Positions 51,187 to 60,535 are shown, counted from the first letter of the stretch. The stretch is 64,000 nt of DNA from Salana multivorans (GCF_003751805.1 NZ_RKHQ01000002.1:186001-250000), one strand, 5' to 3'. Program-made: numbers and translations. Notes: generated by a model from the sequence alone, not told the origin.

Positions 51187-53793
51187 TCAGCCGGTGGACG
51201 AGGTCCGTCGCCGCAGCGCGAGCAGCGTGCCCCCGGCCGCGAGGATCGCGACGCCGGACAGGGCGATCACCCCGGCGGTTCCGGCGCCGGTCGAGGCGAG
51301 GCCGTGAGCGTCGGTCTGCGACGGGTTCGCGGACCGGGTCGGGGAGGGGGAGCCTGCCGTGGGGGCAGGGGAGCCAGTCGTCGGCCCGCCCGTTGGTGAG
51401 GCCGTGGGCGACGGCGTCGTGGGCTGGTCCGTCGGCGTCGGGTCCGTCGGCGTGGGGGTGGGCTCGGGATCGACCGGGTCGGCGGCGACCGAGAAGCTCA
51501 CCGTCAGCGGTTCGGCGGTCCGGCTGCCGAGCGCTTGAGCGAGGGCGACGGTGTGCTCACCGCTGGTGAGGCCGTCGGTCACCTCGATCAGCCACGTGCC
51601 GTCCTCCGCCACGGTCGTCGACGCGGCGGCGGTGGCCGCCTGCATCGCGACCGCCGGATCGGCGGTCGTGACCCGAGCCTGCGCGACCTGCTCGGCGGGC
51701 GCGAGCCGCACCTCGGCACCCGGGAAGCCGGTTCCGGCGAAGGTCACCGCCCGGGTCCCGTTCGGGAGCTCCCCCTCGGGGGCTCGGGTGATGGTGAGCC
51801 CCGAGATGTCCGCACGCTGCGTCAGCCACTGCGAGGCGTCCGTCGGGTGGTCGATGATGCGCGTCTCGCCGATGCAGCCGAACCAGCCGTTGCGGGCAGC
51901 ATCGTCGACCCAGTCCGCGCCGAGGATCCACGAGTGACCCTCGTGCCACGCCATCCCGCTCACGTCGTTGGCGTTGCGCAGCACGGGCGCGCCGTCGACG
52001 TACATGGTCGTGGTCCGGGTGGCGGGATCGTTCACCACGGCGACGTGCTGCCACACGTCGGTCATGATCTCGCCCGACCAGTTCACCCGGTCGCCCTTCG
52101 ACGCGTCGGCGTCGAGGCTGGTCCACTGGAACTCCCGGAGGTTGGAGATGCCGAGAGCGCTGGGGGAGGCGGTCCAGTCCCACCGGGTCTCGGGGACGCC
52201 GATCTGCGAGCGGTTGCCCGTCCTGGTGAGCGCCTTCGACCAGCCGTTCCGAGAGGCGTCCCAGTCGGCGTCCATCTTCACGAACGTCTCGATCGTGTAG
52301 CCGTTGCTCAGGTCAGCCTCGTTGATGGCGGCATCGGCCGCGGTCGTGAGGTAGGAGTAGCGCGAGCCGGTGGAGCTGTCGAAGCACACGGCGGCACCGT
52401 CGGAGGAGAACCCGTGCGCGTTGCCCGACTCGATCACGACGTCCTCCCACGTCGCGTCGACCGCGTTCGTGTCGGCGGGGGCGGGACGGGTCAGGTCGTT
52501 GTCGCCCGCGATGTCCGTCACGACGGTGTCGGCGTCGACCACCCCGTCGAGCTGGTTGAAGCGCCAGTGGGCGAGAGTCCCATCGACGCTCACGTGGTCG
52601 AGCGTGTTCCCGGGCGCCTCCGTGGTGGTGGGTTCCGGGCCCTCGAACCCGTCGAGGATGAGGCTGCGGGCGAGCTCGGTGAGCTTCGGCTCGTCGGGGG
52701 AGCCCGCGGTGAACCCGGGTGCGAAACCACCGAAGCGTTCGCTGAAGTCCATGGTGACGGTGAAGCGCTGGTGCTGACCCTCGAGAGTCGGCTGGTCGTA
52801 GGAGGTGAGCCCCTCCTGCGGCTTGGCCACGACCCACGGCGACACGGTCTCCAGAGAGATCGAGTCGTTGCTCAGGTCGAACTCGAACAGTCCGAGGTAT
52901 CCGTTACCGCCCTCGTAGGCCATCTGGTAGTCGAGGAGGACCTGGAGGACGTCGTTGCCGAAGTCGTTCTGCTTGACCTGACGGGTGGCGCCGTGGAAAT
53001 GGCCGTTCAACGTCATGAAGATCTGGTCGTTGCTGCGGATGAGGGAATTCCACAGCCGCTCGCTGTCACCGGTCTCGATCGGAGACACCTGGTCCGCACC
53101 GACGTTGATCAGAGCGTGCGTCGAGAGGATCACCGGGACGTCGGGGTGCGCATCCAGCACCCCCTGCGCCCACGCGATCGTCTGGTCCGAGGCGTTCCAC
53201 GAGATCGCGAGCGACATGAAGCGCTGTCCCTCGGCCTCGAAGACGTGGTACTGACTCAGCCCGGTCGCGTCGCTTCCCTCGTAGGTCGACAGACCGCTCG
53301 CGCGCTGGGCCCCGAACCAGGTGGTGAAGGGCTCCCTCGCCGCGTCGAGCTGGTTGTCCCAGACCGCGCTGTTGGTGACGTCGTGGTTGCCGGGAAGGAT
53401 CGAGTAGGGCAGGCCCGCGTCGTCGAGGACCGCCATGGCGCGGTCGGCCGCCTCCCACTCGCGCGTCGTCCCCGCGCGGTCGACGATGTCCCCGAGGTGC
53501 GCCGTGAACGGAATCCGGAGCTCGTCCGCGTTCTCGGCCAGCCAGGTCGTCTGCGTCTCGAACGGGTCCGTTCCGTAGCGGGGCACGAACTGATCCTCGG
53601 AATAGCGGGAGTAGAACTGCGTGTCTGGAAGGACCGCAAATGTGAAACGCGATCCGAGATCGTCATCGGAAGGGGCCGCGGACGCGGTCGAGGCGCCCGC
53701 GACGACGATTCCTGCGGCCAGTCCGAATGTGGCGAGGGCGCTCGTGAGGCGGCTGAGGGAGCGGCGGGTAGAGGGATGGTGGGAGGTTCTCAC
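51187..53793 (-). CDS. Surface metallophosphoesterase with LamG-like domain and LAxTG anchor
   Basis: An 868-residue exported protein. Signal peptide about 1-40 (SRLTSALATFGLAAGIVVAGASTASA) precedes a calcineurin-like phosphoesterase domain with metal motifs LPDTQ (Asp57), HLGDIVD (Asp102), GNHD (136-139), a STH near 225 and GHFHG near 268. A concanavalin/LamG-like domain follows (about 455-650, DATWEDVVIESGNAHGFSS to CIGETRIID), then an Ig-like segment, a Pro/Thr stalk (about 765-825), LASTG (832-836), a hydrophobic helix and RRR. LAxTG is the preferred signal of actinobacterial class E sortases. GTG 53793 was chosen because a clean signal peptide begins there; its ribosome site is poor. It probably cleaves extracellular phosphoesters. 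Divergent from another LAxTG protein. Confidence 0.85.
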   Translation of the reverse strand: MRTSHHPSTRRSLSRLTSALATFGLAAGIVVAGASTASAAPSDDDLGSRFTFAVLPDTQFYSRYSEDQFVPRYGTDPFETQTTWLAENADELRIPFTAHLGDIVDRAGTTREWEAADRAMAVLDDAGLPYSILPGNHDVTNSAVWDNQLDAAREPFTTWFGAQRASGLSTYEGSDATGLSQYHVFEAEGQRFMSLAISWNASDQTIAWAQGVLDAHPDVPVILSTHALINVGADQVSPIETGDSERLWNSLIRSNDQIFMTLNGHFHGATRQVKQNDFGNDVLQVLLDYQMAYEGGNGYLGLFEFDLSNDSISLETVSPWVVAKPQEGLTSYDQPTLEGQHQRFTVTMDFSERFGGFAPGFTAGSPDEPKLTELARSLILDGFEGPEPTTTEAPGNTLDHVSVDGTLAHWRFNQLDGVVDADTVVTDIAGDNDLTRPAPADTNAVDATWEDVVIESGNAHGFSSDGAAVCFDSSTGSRYSYLTTAADAAINEADLSNGYTIETFVKMDADWDASRNGWSKALTRTGNRSQIGVPETRWDWTASPSALGISNLREFQWTSLDADASKGDRVNWSGEIMTDVWQHVAVVNDPATRTTTMYVDGAPVLRNANDVSGMAWHEGHSWILGADWVDDAARNGWFGCIGETRIIDHPTDASQWLTQRADISGLTITRAPEGELPNGTRAVTFAGTGFPGAEVRLAPAEQVAQARVTTADPAVAMQAATAAASTTVAEDGTWLIEVTDGLTSGEHTVALAQALGSRTAEPLTVSFSVAADPVDPEPTPTPTDPTPTDQPTTPSPTASPTGGPTTGSPAPTAGSPSPTRSANPSQTDAHGLASTGAGTAGVIALSGVAILAAGGTLLALRRRTSSTG

Positions 53794-54154
53794 GAAGGGG
53801 TCACTTTCGTTCGAGAAGATGGCATGCCTCGGGTCCGACATTGCCCGGGGAGTGCCAACTGTTCCCGCTGCGAGTGACATCGGGGTGGCCTGGCGGTGGC
53901 TGGCCGGTCTCGTTCCGGCGACGGTTGCCCGGCGCGACGCGTGCAGGAGGGGATCTCGCGCGGTGGTCTCGTCGCCGTGCACTCGCCGGCCCCGCGGACG
54001 GGACGAGTCGAGAGCTCCGCGCGAGGTTCCTGGTCGGGATCGCTGCGGAACGGCTCGTCCCGGCGTTCGGTGTTTCGCCCGCGTTCACTCGCCGGTCGGC
54101 CCATCGCCGTCTGTGTCGACTTCACTCCACGAGGGCATCAATCCTGGAGGCACA
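53794..54154. other. 361-bp divergent intergenic region of two surface-protein genes
   Basis: No gene is supported here. The composition is mixed, with a 13-bp imperfect direct repeat GTGCACTCGCCGG (53977-53989) / GTTCACTCGCCGG (54083-54095). Its GTTCAC core recalls half of a Pho-box, but a proper tandem array is absent. Both promoters must lie here; I cannot place them. Confidence 0.4.
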
Positions 54155-56593
54155 ATGAGACGTCCTGTCCTTGCCGCGTTCGCCGTCGTGGCCGTAGCCG
54201 GAACGCTCGGGGTCGTGGCGCCCGCCACGGCAGCCGGAGCCGCCGTGCGGATCAACGAGGTCCAGTCGAACAGCGCGGTCGGTGCGCCTGACTTCGTCGA
54301 GCTCGTGAACACGGGGTCGGAGCCGGTCGACCTCTCGGGCTGGGTGCTGCGCGACGACAAGGACGAGCGCGACCTGCGGATCGCTTCGGGCACGATCATC
54401 GCGCCCGGGGAGTTCTTCGTGATCGAGCCGGACTCCGATCCTGATGCTGGCTTCGGTCTTGGCAGCCGCGACATGGCGCGTCTCTACGCTGCCGACGGGA
54501 CGACGCTCGTCGACTCCTACGAGTGGACCGATCACGCGTTCAGCGAGGGGCGGATCCCCGACGGCACCGGTGAGTTCGTCGACACCGAACCCACCCCGGC
54601 GGCGGCGAACGTGGCGCGCAACGAGGGGGCCTTCTACGAGGCTGACGCCACGATCGTCGTCAACGAGGTCATGTCGGACGACCCGGCCGGCGGTGCCGAC
54701 TGGGTGGAGCTGACCAACACGGGTGGCGTCGCGGTGGACGTCTCGGGCTGGGTGCTGCGCGACGACAACGACCAGCGGGACCTGCGGATCGCCGCGGGCA
54801 CGGTCCTGGAGCCCGGCGCACTCCTCGTGGTGGAGACGGACACACCCGCGAACGGCTTCGGCCTCGGGCGCGTGGACCAGATCCGGCTGTTCCTCGCCGA
54901 CGGGCGGGGTCTCGTCGATGAGCACTCGTGGACCGATCACGTGGCCAGCGAGGGTCGGGTCCCCGACGGCACGGGGGAGTTCGTGCCGACCGAGCCGACC
55001 CCGCGCAGCGCCAACGTGGCTCGGGGCGGCGGAACCCCGGTCGTGATCAACGAGGTCGAGACCAGTGGCGACGCCCGTGGGGACTGGGTCGAGCTGGCCA
55101 ACACGGACCTGGAGCAGACGGTCGACGTGTCGGGGTGGACGCTGATCGACAGTGACCCGAGCCACGACCCGATCGTTCTGCCCGAGGGCACGACCATCGA
55201 GTCGGGTGGCTACCTCGGCGTCCTCACCGAGCCGAGCTTCGGGCTTGGCGGCCGCGACGAGATCACGGTGCGGGATGCCGCCGGGATCGTGGTGGCCTCA
55301 CGTGCCTGGGAGGAGCACTCTGCGACGACGCTCGGCCGCTGCCCCGACATGACCGGTCCGTTCACGGACACGGGCGGCGGGACCTTCGAGCTCGCGAACG
55401 ACTGCTCGCAGCCGCCGGGCGGTGACGTCGACGTCGAGGCCTGGCCGTTCGAGAACGATGTCCGGGACGCGGTCGCCCCTGGCACGTGGGGGGACGACAT
55501 GTCCGGCATCGACGTGGCGCCGGACGGCACGATCGTCGCCGTGAACAACGGCAGCGGCGAGATCTTCCGGCTCGCCGGCGGGCCGGGCACGTACACGGTC
55601 GACGCCTCGTGGCTCGCGACCTACCCGGGCGGCGCGGGCCAGCCCGACGGTGAGGGCATCACGGTCGGCGGGGACGGCGCGGTGTACCTCGCGACCGAGC
55701 GTGATGACCGCGCGAGCAAGGTCAGCCGACCGTCGGTGCTGCGCGTCGAGCTGGGGGCCGACGGCCGGTCCACCACGACCCACGAGTGGAACCTGAGCGA
55801 GGTCACGGGACCCCTCGGGGCGAACGGCGGCCTCGAGGGAGTCGAGTGGATCTCCGACGCCGACGCCACTCGTCTCGGCGTGCGCGGCTCCGACGGCGAG
55901 GTCTACGACCCCGCGGCCTTTGGCGCTCACACCGGCGGCATCTTCGCGGTGGGCGTGGAGCAGACGGGCAACATCCACCTCGTCGTGCTGGAGGAGGACG
56001 GACGCATCACGCGGCTGCAGACGGTCAACGCCTCGGAGGCCGTGTCGTCGGTGATGGGCCTCGACTGGCGCGCGGGTGGCAACGAGCTGTGGGCGCTGTG
56101 CGACGAGGTGTGCGAGAACCGCACCGCGGTCTTCGCCTTCGACGAAGGCGTGCTGACCCGGCAGGTGGAGTACGCGGCTCCCACCGGGATGAACGCCTCG
56201 TACACGAACGAGGGCATCGCGCTCCTGTGGTGCGCGCTGGATGCCGACGCCTGGCCGACGGTGATGTGGATCTCGGACTCACCGCACGAGGGTGTCTCGC
56301 TCCGAGTCGCCGACGGTGCCGACTGCGTCGGGTCGCAGGAGCCGGGTGAGGGGTCGAGCAGCGGCACGACGCCGACGCCGACCTCGACGCCTCCCGGCGG
56401 GTCCAGCCCCGGCGAGACCACCGCACCGACCACGGCGACGCCGGGTGGTGCGAGCCCCACCGGCGCCGGGACGAGCGGCAGCGGGCTGGCCACCACCGGT
56501 GTCCAGGCATCGCCCTGGCTCGCGGCGGCCGCCGTCGCGCTCGTCCTGATCGGGACGGCTCTCGCCGTCCGCCGCCGAGCAGCGGCGACCTGA
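54155..56593 (+). CDS. Surface protein: lamin-tail repeats, phytase-like propeller, LAxTG anchor
   Basis: An 812-residue exported protein with signal peptide about 1-29. Three lamin-tail (LTD) domains start at about 30, 165 and 290. Each opens with a xINEV or VNEV strand and has VDLSGWVLRDD; the third is more diverged. A beta-propeller follows (about 415-740) with DDMSGIDVAPDGTIVAVNNGSGEIFRL and GLEGVEWISDADATRLGV, like the esterase-like/phytase domain (PF13449). Then come a Gly/Ser/Thr/Pro stalk, LATTG (778-782), a hydrophobic helix and RRR. Cys in LCDEVC and LWC may be paired. GGAGG is 4 nt before ATG 54155. Likely an extracellular phosphate- or DNA-related protein; enzymatic activity is unproven. 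Confidence 0.85.
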   Translation: MRRPVLAAFAVVAVAGTLGVVAPATAAGAAVRINEVQSNSAVGAPDFVELVNTGSEPVDLSGWVLRDDKDERDLRIASGTIIAPGEFFVIEPDSDPDAGFGLGSRDMARLYAADGTTLVDSYEWTDHAFSEGRIPDGTGEFVDTEPTPAAANVARNEGAFYEADATIVVNEVMSDDPAGGADWVELTNTGGVAVDVSGWVLRDDNDQRDLRIAAGTVLEPGALLVVETDTPANGFGLGRVDQIRLFLADGRGLVDEHSWTDHVASEGRVPDGTGEFVPTEPTPRSANVARGGGTPVVINEVETSGDARGDWVELANTDLEQTVDVSGWTLIDSDPSHDPIVLPEGTTIESGGYLGVLTEPSFGLGGRDEITVRDAAGIVVASRAWEEHSATTLGRCPDMTGPFTDTGGGTFELANDCSQPPGGDVDVEAWPFENDVRDAVAPGTWGDDMSGIDVAPDGTIVAVNNGSGEIFRLAGGPGTYTVDASWLATYPGGAGQPDGEGITVGGDGAVYLATERDDRASKVSRPSVLRVELGADGRSTTTHEWNLSEVTGPLGANGGLEGVEWISDADATRLGVRGSDGEVYDPAAFGAHTGGIFAVGVEQTGNIHLVVLEEDGRITRLQTVNASEAVSSVMGLDWRAGGNELWALCDEVCENRTAVFAFDEGVLTRQVEYAAPTGMNASYTNEGIALLWCALDADAWPTVMWISDSPHEGVSLRVADGADCVGSQEPGEGSSSGTTPTPTSTPPGGSSPGETTAPTTATPGGASPTGAGTSGSGLATTGVQASPWLAAAAVALVLIGTALAVRRRAAAT
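54333..54768 (+). repeat. Internal direct repeat encoding the lamin-tail core
   Basis: A 28-bp perfect repeat (54333-54360 and 54741-54768), 408 bp apart (136 codons), embedded in a longer similar stretch. It encodes SGWVLRDD. Shows duplication of the LTD unit at DNA level. Confidence 0.85.
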
Positions 56594-56723
56594 CGTCGGG
56601 GACGACCGGGCGGTCGGTCCAGGACGGGTCGGCACGCTCGATGGTCCTTCTCGATTGGGCGCGGGAAGCCGGACCGCAGCACCGCCCGGTCCACGGTGTC
56701 GCGTTCTGGCTCGGCCGCGGGTC

Positions 56724-58094
56724 CTAGGGGGTCGTCACCAGCTCCGGCGGCAGCAGGTCGGCGTGGGCGGCGAGCAGCTCCTCGGTCATCGAGCGGATCT
56801 GGGGGAGGGTGCACATCGCCGAGGTGAGCGGGTCCAGCGCCACGGCGTGGTGGACGTGCCGGACGTCGCCCTCCAGCGCCGCCCGGACGGCGAGCGTCTG
56901 GACGTTCACGTTGGTCCGGTTGAGCGCGGCGAGCTGGGGCGGGAGCTCGCCCTGAGCCACCGGCTGGACGCCGTTCGCGTCGACGAGGCACGGCACCTCG
57001 ACGCATGCGTCGGCCGGCAGGTTGGTGATCAGCGCGCCAGCGTTGGGCACGTTCCCGTAGACGACGCTCGGCACACCGGTCGCGATCGAGTTGACGATGC
57101 TCGCGCCGTACTCGACGGAGGGCTTCAGCTCCGCCTTCAGCCACTCGAGCTGGTCGGTCAGGTCGCCGGGGACGTCGTGAGCGGCGCAGATCTCGTAGTA
57201 GTCCCACCGCTGCGGGATGTACTCGGTGACCATGTCGGCGGACTTGCGGAAGTACGGCAGGTACTCGGAGGCGTGATGGCTGGACTCGGTCTGGAAGTAG
57301 CCGAACTGCTCCATGATCGCGGTGCGCACCTGCTCGTTGCCGCCCTCGTAGGTGCTGGCGTCGTCGGCGGCGCCGGAGTGGTCGCCGTCGTCCCTGCGAA
57401 GCCCGCCCGCCCCGCGGCCGATCCGGTGCCGCTCGGCCATGAGAGCGCGCAGCCGCGGGTAGAGGTCCTCCCGTCCCCGTCGGAGCTCGAGCACCCACGC
57501 CTGGTGGTTGATGCCGGCGCAGCGGTAGCTGACCTCCTCGTACGGAACCTCGAGGGTGCGGGCGAGCATCCGTGTGGTCCCCTGCACGCTGTGGCACAGG
57601 CCGACGGTGCGCAGCCCGAGGGCGTTGAGGTAGGAGGTCGCCATCGCCATGGGGTTGGCGTAGTTGATGACGGTGGCGTCCGGGCACAGCTCCAGCGCGT
57701 CGGCGGCGATCTCACGGTAGGCGGGCACCGACCGCAGGAAGCGGAACACGCCGCCCGGTCCGACCGTGTCGCCGACCGGCTGATCGACGCCGTAGCGGCG
57801 CGGGATCTCGACGTCGTGCCGGTACGAGGCCACCCCACCGACCTGGAAGGTGATGATGACGACATCGGCCCCGGCGAGTGCTTCTCGCCGGTCCGTCGTC
57901 GGGACCACACGGGTGGGAAGGCCGTGGTGGGCGACCAGCGCGCGCGCCGCCGAGGCCACCCCCTCGAGTCGTCCCGGGTCGATGTCCATGAGGCGGATCT
58001 CGCTGTCCTGCAGCGCGGGGAAGCTGACGAGGTCCCCGAAGAGCCGGAACGGGAAAACGAAACCGCCGGCACCGATGATGGCAATCGTTGTCAT
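56724..58094 (-). CDS. GH4 alpha-galactosidase (MelA-like)
   Basis: A 456-residue NAD+- and Mn2+-dependent glycosidase of family GH4, which cleaves by a redox-assisted elimination mechanism. The Rossmann opening is AIIGAGGFVFPFRLFGDL (5-22). Substrate and metal residues are NYANPMAM (Asn148), LCHSVQGT (Cys167) and GINHQAW (His197). The CHSVQGT form and VFRFLRS segment are MelA-like (alpha-galactosidase), and no 6-phosphate-binding signature is evident. No GH4-linked importer is adjacent, so substrate may come through the 42-45 kb transporter. Divergent from an AraC regulator that probably controls it. An 18-bp palindrome lies 10 bp upstream of ATG 58094. Confidence 0.9.
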   Translation of the reverse strand: MTTIAIIGAGGFVFPFRLFGDLVSFPALQDSEIRLMDIDPGRLEGVASAARALVAHHGLPTRVVPTTDRREALAGADVVIITFQVGGVASYRHDVEIPRRYGVDQPVGDTVGPGGVFRFLRSVPAYREIAADALELCPDATVINYANPMAMATSYLNALGLRTVGLCHSVQGTTRMLARTLEVPYEEVSYRCAGINHQAWVLELRRGREDLYPRLRALMAERHRIGRGAGGLRRDDGDHSGAADDASTYEGGNEQVRTAIMEQFGYFQTESSHHASEYLPYFRKSADMVTEYIPQRWDYYEICAAHDVPGDLTDQLEWLKAELKPSVEYGASIVNSIATGVPSVVYGNVPNAGALITNLPADACVEVPCLVDANGVQPVAQGELPPQLAALNRTNVNVQTLAVRAALEGDVRHVHHAVALDPLTSAMCTLPQIRSMTEELLAAHADLLPPELVTTP

Positions 58095-58103
58095 GCTGCG
58101 AAC

Positions 58104-58121
58104 CTACGCACGCGTGCGTAG
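58104..58121. promoter_or_regulatory. Perfect 18-bp palindrome upstream of the GH4 gene
   Basis: CTACGCACGCGTGCGTAG, immediately upstream of the GH4 start in the divergent promoter region. It would cover the GH4 ribosome site or transcription start, suggesting repression by a LacI- or TetR-like dimer. Confidence 0.55.
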
Positions 58122-58127
58122 CGCCAC

Positions 58128-58156
58128 CTCCGGGACGTATCGGACTTTCTCCGGGA
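58128..58156. promoter_or_regulatory. 21-bp-phased direct repeats, putative AraC-family site
   Basis: CTCCGGGA at 58128-58135 and 58149-58156, identical and 21 bp apart. This is the expected layout for two half-sites of an AraC-type activator, between the GH4 gene and the AraC gene. Confidence 0.65.
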
Positions 58157-58205
58157 ATCTTGGCCCGGTGTCTCCGCGGCTGGGTGTCGCCTGGTTGGAT
58201 GAGAC

Positions 58206-59024
58206 ATGGCCGACGGGGTGATCACCGAGCGCTCCGGCCTGTGGACGCGTCGCGGGGCTCCGCCGGTGATGGCTCACCAGCACCGACACGACGACGTCGA
58301 GCTGAACGTGGTGCGCGAGGGTCGGCTGCGGTACCTGTTCGGTGGCTCGCGGGTCGACGTGAACGCCGGTGACATCGCCCTGTTCTGGGGGACGACTCCG
58401 CATCGACTGGTGCGCCCCGGAACCGCCGAGCTCAGCGACGTGCTGTGGCTGCACGTCCCGCTGGTGACGGTGCTCTCGTGGGAGCTCTCGCCCGCCCAGC
58501 TGGGTGGGTTGCTGCAGCCTCGCCCCGTTGTGGTGCCCGCGGCTGCGCTGGACTATGACGCGGCCACCGCCGTCCGACGCTGGCACGGTGACATCGGTCG
58601 CGGCGACCACGCCCTGGCGTTCCTGGAGCTGCAGGCCCTCGTGCGCAGGGTGCTGTGCTCAGCCGCGCAGGACTCGCCGCCGACGAGCCCACCCGAGCAC
58701 CTCGACGCGGTGATGCTGATGACTCGGCTGATCGCCGAGCGCTTCCGGGATCCTCTGACTCCGGCGCAGGTCGCCGACGCGAGCCACCTGCACCCCAGCT
58801 ACGCGATGACGGTGTTCCGATCGGTGATGGGCTGCACGATCGGGGCGTACCTGGTTCGCTGCCGAGTCACCGAGGCGCAGCGCCTGCTGGCCAGCACCCG
58901 GCTGTCGGCCGCCGAGGTCGGGCACGCCGCCGGCTTCGGGTCGCAGAGCCAGTTCTACGACCACTTCGGCCGGGCATGTGGGACGACGCCGGCCCGGTAT
59001 CGAGCCAGCATCGCCGGGACGTGA
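58206..59024 (+). CDS. AraC-family regulator of the GH4 gene
   Basis: A 272-residue regulator. The N-terminal cupin sensor domain has HQHRHDDVELNVVREGRLRYLFGG and GDIALFWGTTPHRLV (about 20-75). The C-terminal pair of helix-turn-helices is TPAQVADASHLHPSYAMTVFRSVMGCTIGAYLVRCRVTEAQRLLASTRLSAAEVGHAAGFGSQSQFYDHFGRACGTTPARYR (about 180-265). The cupin arrangement is MelR/RhaS-like, fitting an alpha-galactoside effector. Divergent from the GH4 gene with a 111-bp promoter region. Possibly leaderless, as no Shine-Dalgarno precedes ATG 58206. Confidence 0.92.
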   Translation: MADGVITERSGLWTRRGAPPVMAHQHRHDDVELNVVREGRLRYLFGGSRVDVNAGDIALFWGTTPHRLVRPGTAELSDVLWLHVPLVTVLSWELSPAQLGGLLQPRPVVVPAAALDYDAATAVRRWHGDIGRGDHALAFLELQALVRRVLCSAAQDSPPTSPPEHLDAVMLMTRLIAERFRDPLTPAQVADASHLHPSYAMTVFRSVMGCTIGAYLVRCRVTEAQRLLASTRLSAAEVGHAAGFGSQSQFYDHFGRACGTTPARYRASIAGT

Positions 59025-59139
59025 ACCCGGCCGCGCGGCTCGGCCTCGGCGGTGCCTCGCAGCTCCGGGTCGTCTAGCCGTGCCCCACGTCTGGCCCACG
59101 TCGGGCTCCAGCGATGTTCGAGAACTACCTTCTGACCCG

Positions 59140-59213
59140 TGCCCCCTGTGGGGCTTGAACCCACGACCGACGGATTATGAGTCCGCTGCTCTGACCGGCT
59201 GAGCTAAGGGGGC
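59140..59213 (-). tRNA. tRNA with CAU anticodon, probably tRNA-Ile2 (or elongator Met)
   Basis: 74 nt: acceptor GCCCCCT/AGGGGGC with discriminator A, D-arm GCTCAGCCGGTCAGAGC, anticodon loop CTCATAA, T-arm GTGGGTTCAAGCCCCAC. CCA is not encoded. The C-rich acceptor and LTAGCTCAG-like body recall the bacterial Ile2 species whose C34 is converted to lysidine by TilS; elongator Met has the same loop, so identity is not certain. Confidence 0.9.
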
Positions 59214-59370
59214 CGTGCCGCCGGTGGGCGGCGCGTCGATCGTAGTGCGCTCGCCCGCCGCGCGCGCTCTGTGCCATACTCGCCGGTTCGCTTCCGTCAT
59301 GCGGTCATCCGATGCCCGATGTCGGTCGCGGCTGGAATGATGGGCTCGTAAGCCACAGCAGGAGGATCTC

Positions 59371-60532
59371 GTGACGTACCGCTTCAACCCGCCGCCCGGA
59401 TGGCCGACTCCGCCCGCGGGTTGGACGCCCCCTGCCGGCTGGCAGCCCGAGCCCACCTGGCCCGCCGCGCCCGCGGGCTGGCAGTTCTGGGTGGAGGACG
59501 CCGCCCCCGCGGCTCCCGCCGTCCCGACGCCGCCCCCGGCGCCCACGCCTCCGGCCGTGCCGTCGACGGGCTCCGTCCCGGTGACGCCGCCGGCCCCCGC
59601 CGCGCCGTTCACGCCGAGCCCGCCGTCCGCCCCGACGACGCCGTCGGCACCGACCGCTCCCTCGGTCCCGACGGCCCCGCCGTCCTCCTCGACCCCGCCG
59701 CCGCCGAGCGGCCCGGCGTTCCCCGCCTCCGCGGTGACGACGCGCATCCCGGGGTCGGGCTCCGCCGCCACCCCGCCGCCGCCCTCCGCGCCCGGTGCCT
59801 CGGCCCCGACCCCGCCCTCGGCCCCGACCCCGCCTGCGGCCCCGACCCCGCCTGCGGCCCCGGGCAGCCCGGCCGGTCCGGGCCGCGGGAACACGGCCCC
59901 GACGCCGTCGACCTCGCCGGTCTCGCTCCCGGGCGGGGCCGACCCGACGACGATCATCCCGACGTCGCGCCCCACCACGCCGCCGCCTCCCGCGGCGCCG
60001 GGCGCGCCCCAGGCGTCGTTCGGTCAGCCGGGCGGTCCGACGACCGGCCCCCAGCCGACCGGCCCCTCGATGCCCACCATCCCCTCGGCGACCTCCGGCG
60101 CGCCCGGGACGGGTTCGTCGGTCTACCCGGGCGGCAGCTACGCCCCGGCCCCGGCGCCCTACTCGGCCGATCCCGTCGTGCACCATGGCGCTCAACAGCG
60201 TGACGTGGGACGCGCAGTGCGACGGCTTCATGTCCTCGGACCCGGACGGCAGCTACGTGCTGGTCAACGTGACGGTCACCGCGGCGGCCGACGCCACCGA
60301 GGCGCTCAACATCAACGAGTTCTACTTCGAGGCGTACGCCGAGGGCTACTCGGTCGACGTCGGCATCGGCGGCCTGTTCTGCGACGTGCCGGACGCGCTG
60401 CCCGACGACCTCCAGCCGGGGGCGACCGCGACGGGCAACCTCATGCTCGACCTCAGCCCCGAGACGGTGTGGCTCGCCTACAGCCCGACGCTCGGCTTCT
60501 ACGGGCCGGACCCGGCCTGGAGGATCCGCTGA
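59371..60532 (+). pseudogene. Pro-rich protein with DUF4352-like domain, interrupted by a frameshift
   Basis: GTG 59371 (with GGAGGA 5 nt upstream) starts a frame encoding WP/PPAGW repeats (RFNPPPGWPTPPAGWTPP) and about 230 residues of Pro/Ala/Thr/Ser. In that frame the sequence after about 60180 turns into Arg-rich nonsense. In the next frame a sound domain begins at ATG 60185: ALNSVTWDAQCDGFMSSDPDGSYVLVNV...NINEFYFEAYAEG...LQPGATATGNLMLDL, stop 60532. This is a DUF4352-like surface domain. Leaving out one base near 60181 (GTGCACC) joins the two halves as DPVV-TMALNSV. It could be a mutation, a sequencing or assembly error in G+C-rich DNA, or +1 programmed frameshifting. No membrane anchor is visible. 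Ends 3 bp before def. Confidence 0.75.
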
Positions 60533-60535
60533 CAC

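Noticed and set aside
51535-53877. 780-codon plus-strand open frame opposite the metallophosphoesterase
   Set aside because: Antisense shadow, Arg/Val/Gly/Asp-rich, no motif; the minus-strand protein has catalytic motifs and sorting signals.
53977-54095. Pho-box array upstream of the two surface proteins
   Set aside because: Two GTKCACTCGCCGG words are 106 bp apart; real boxes are tandem 11-bp repeats.
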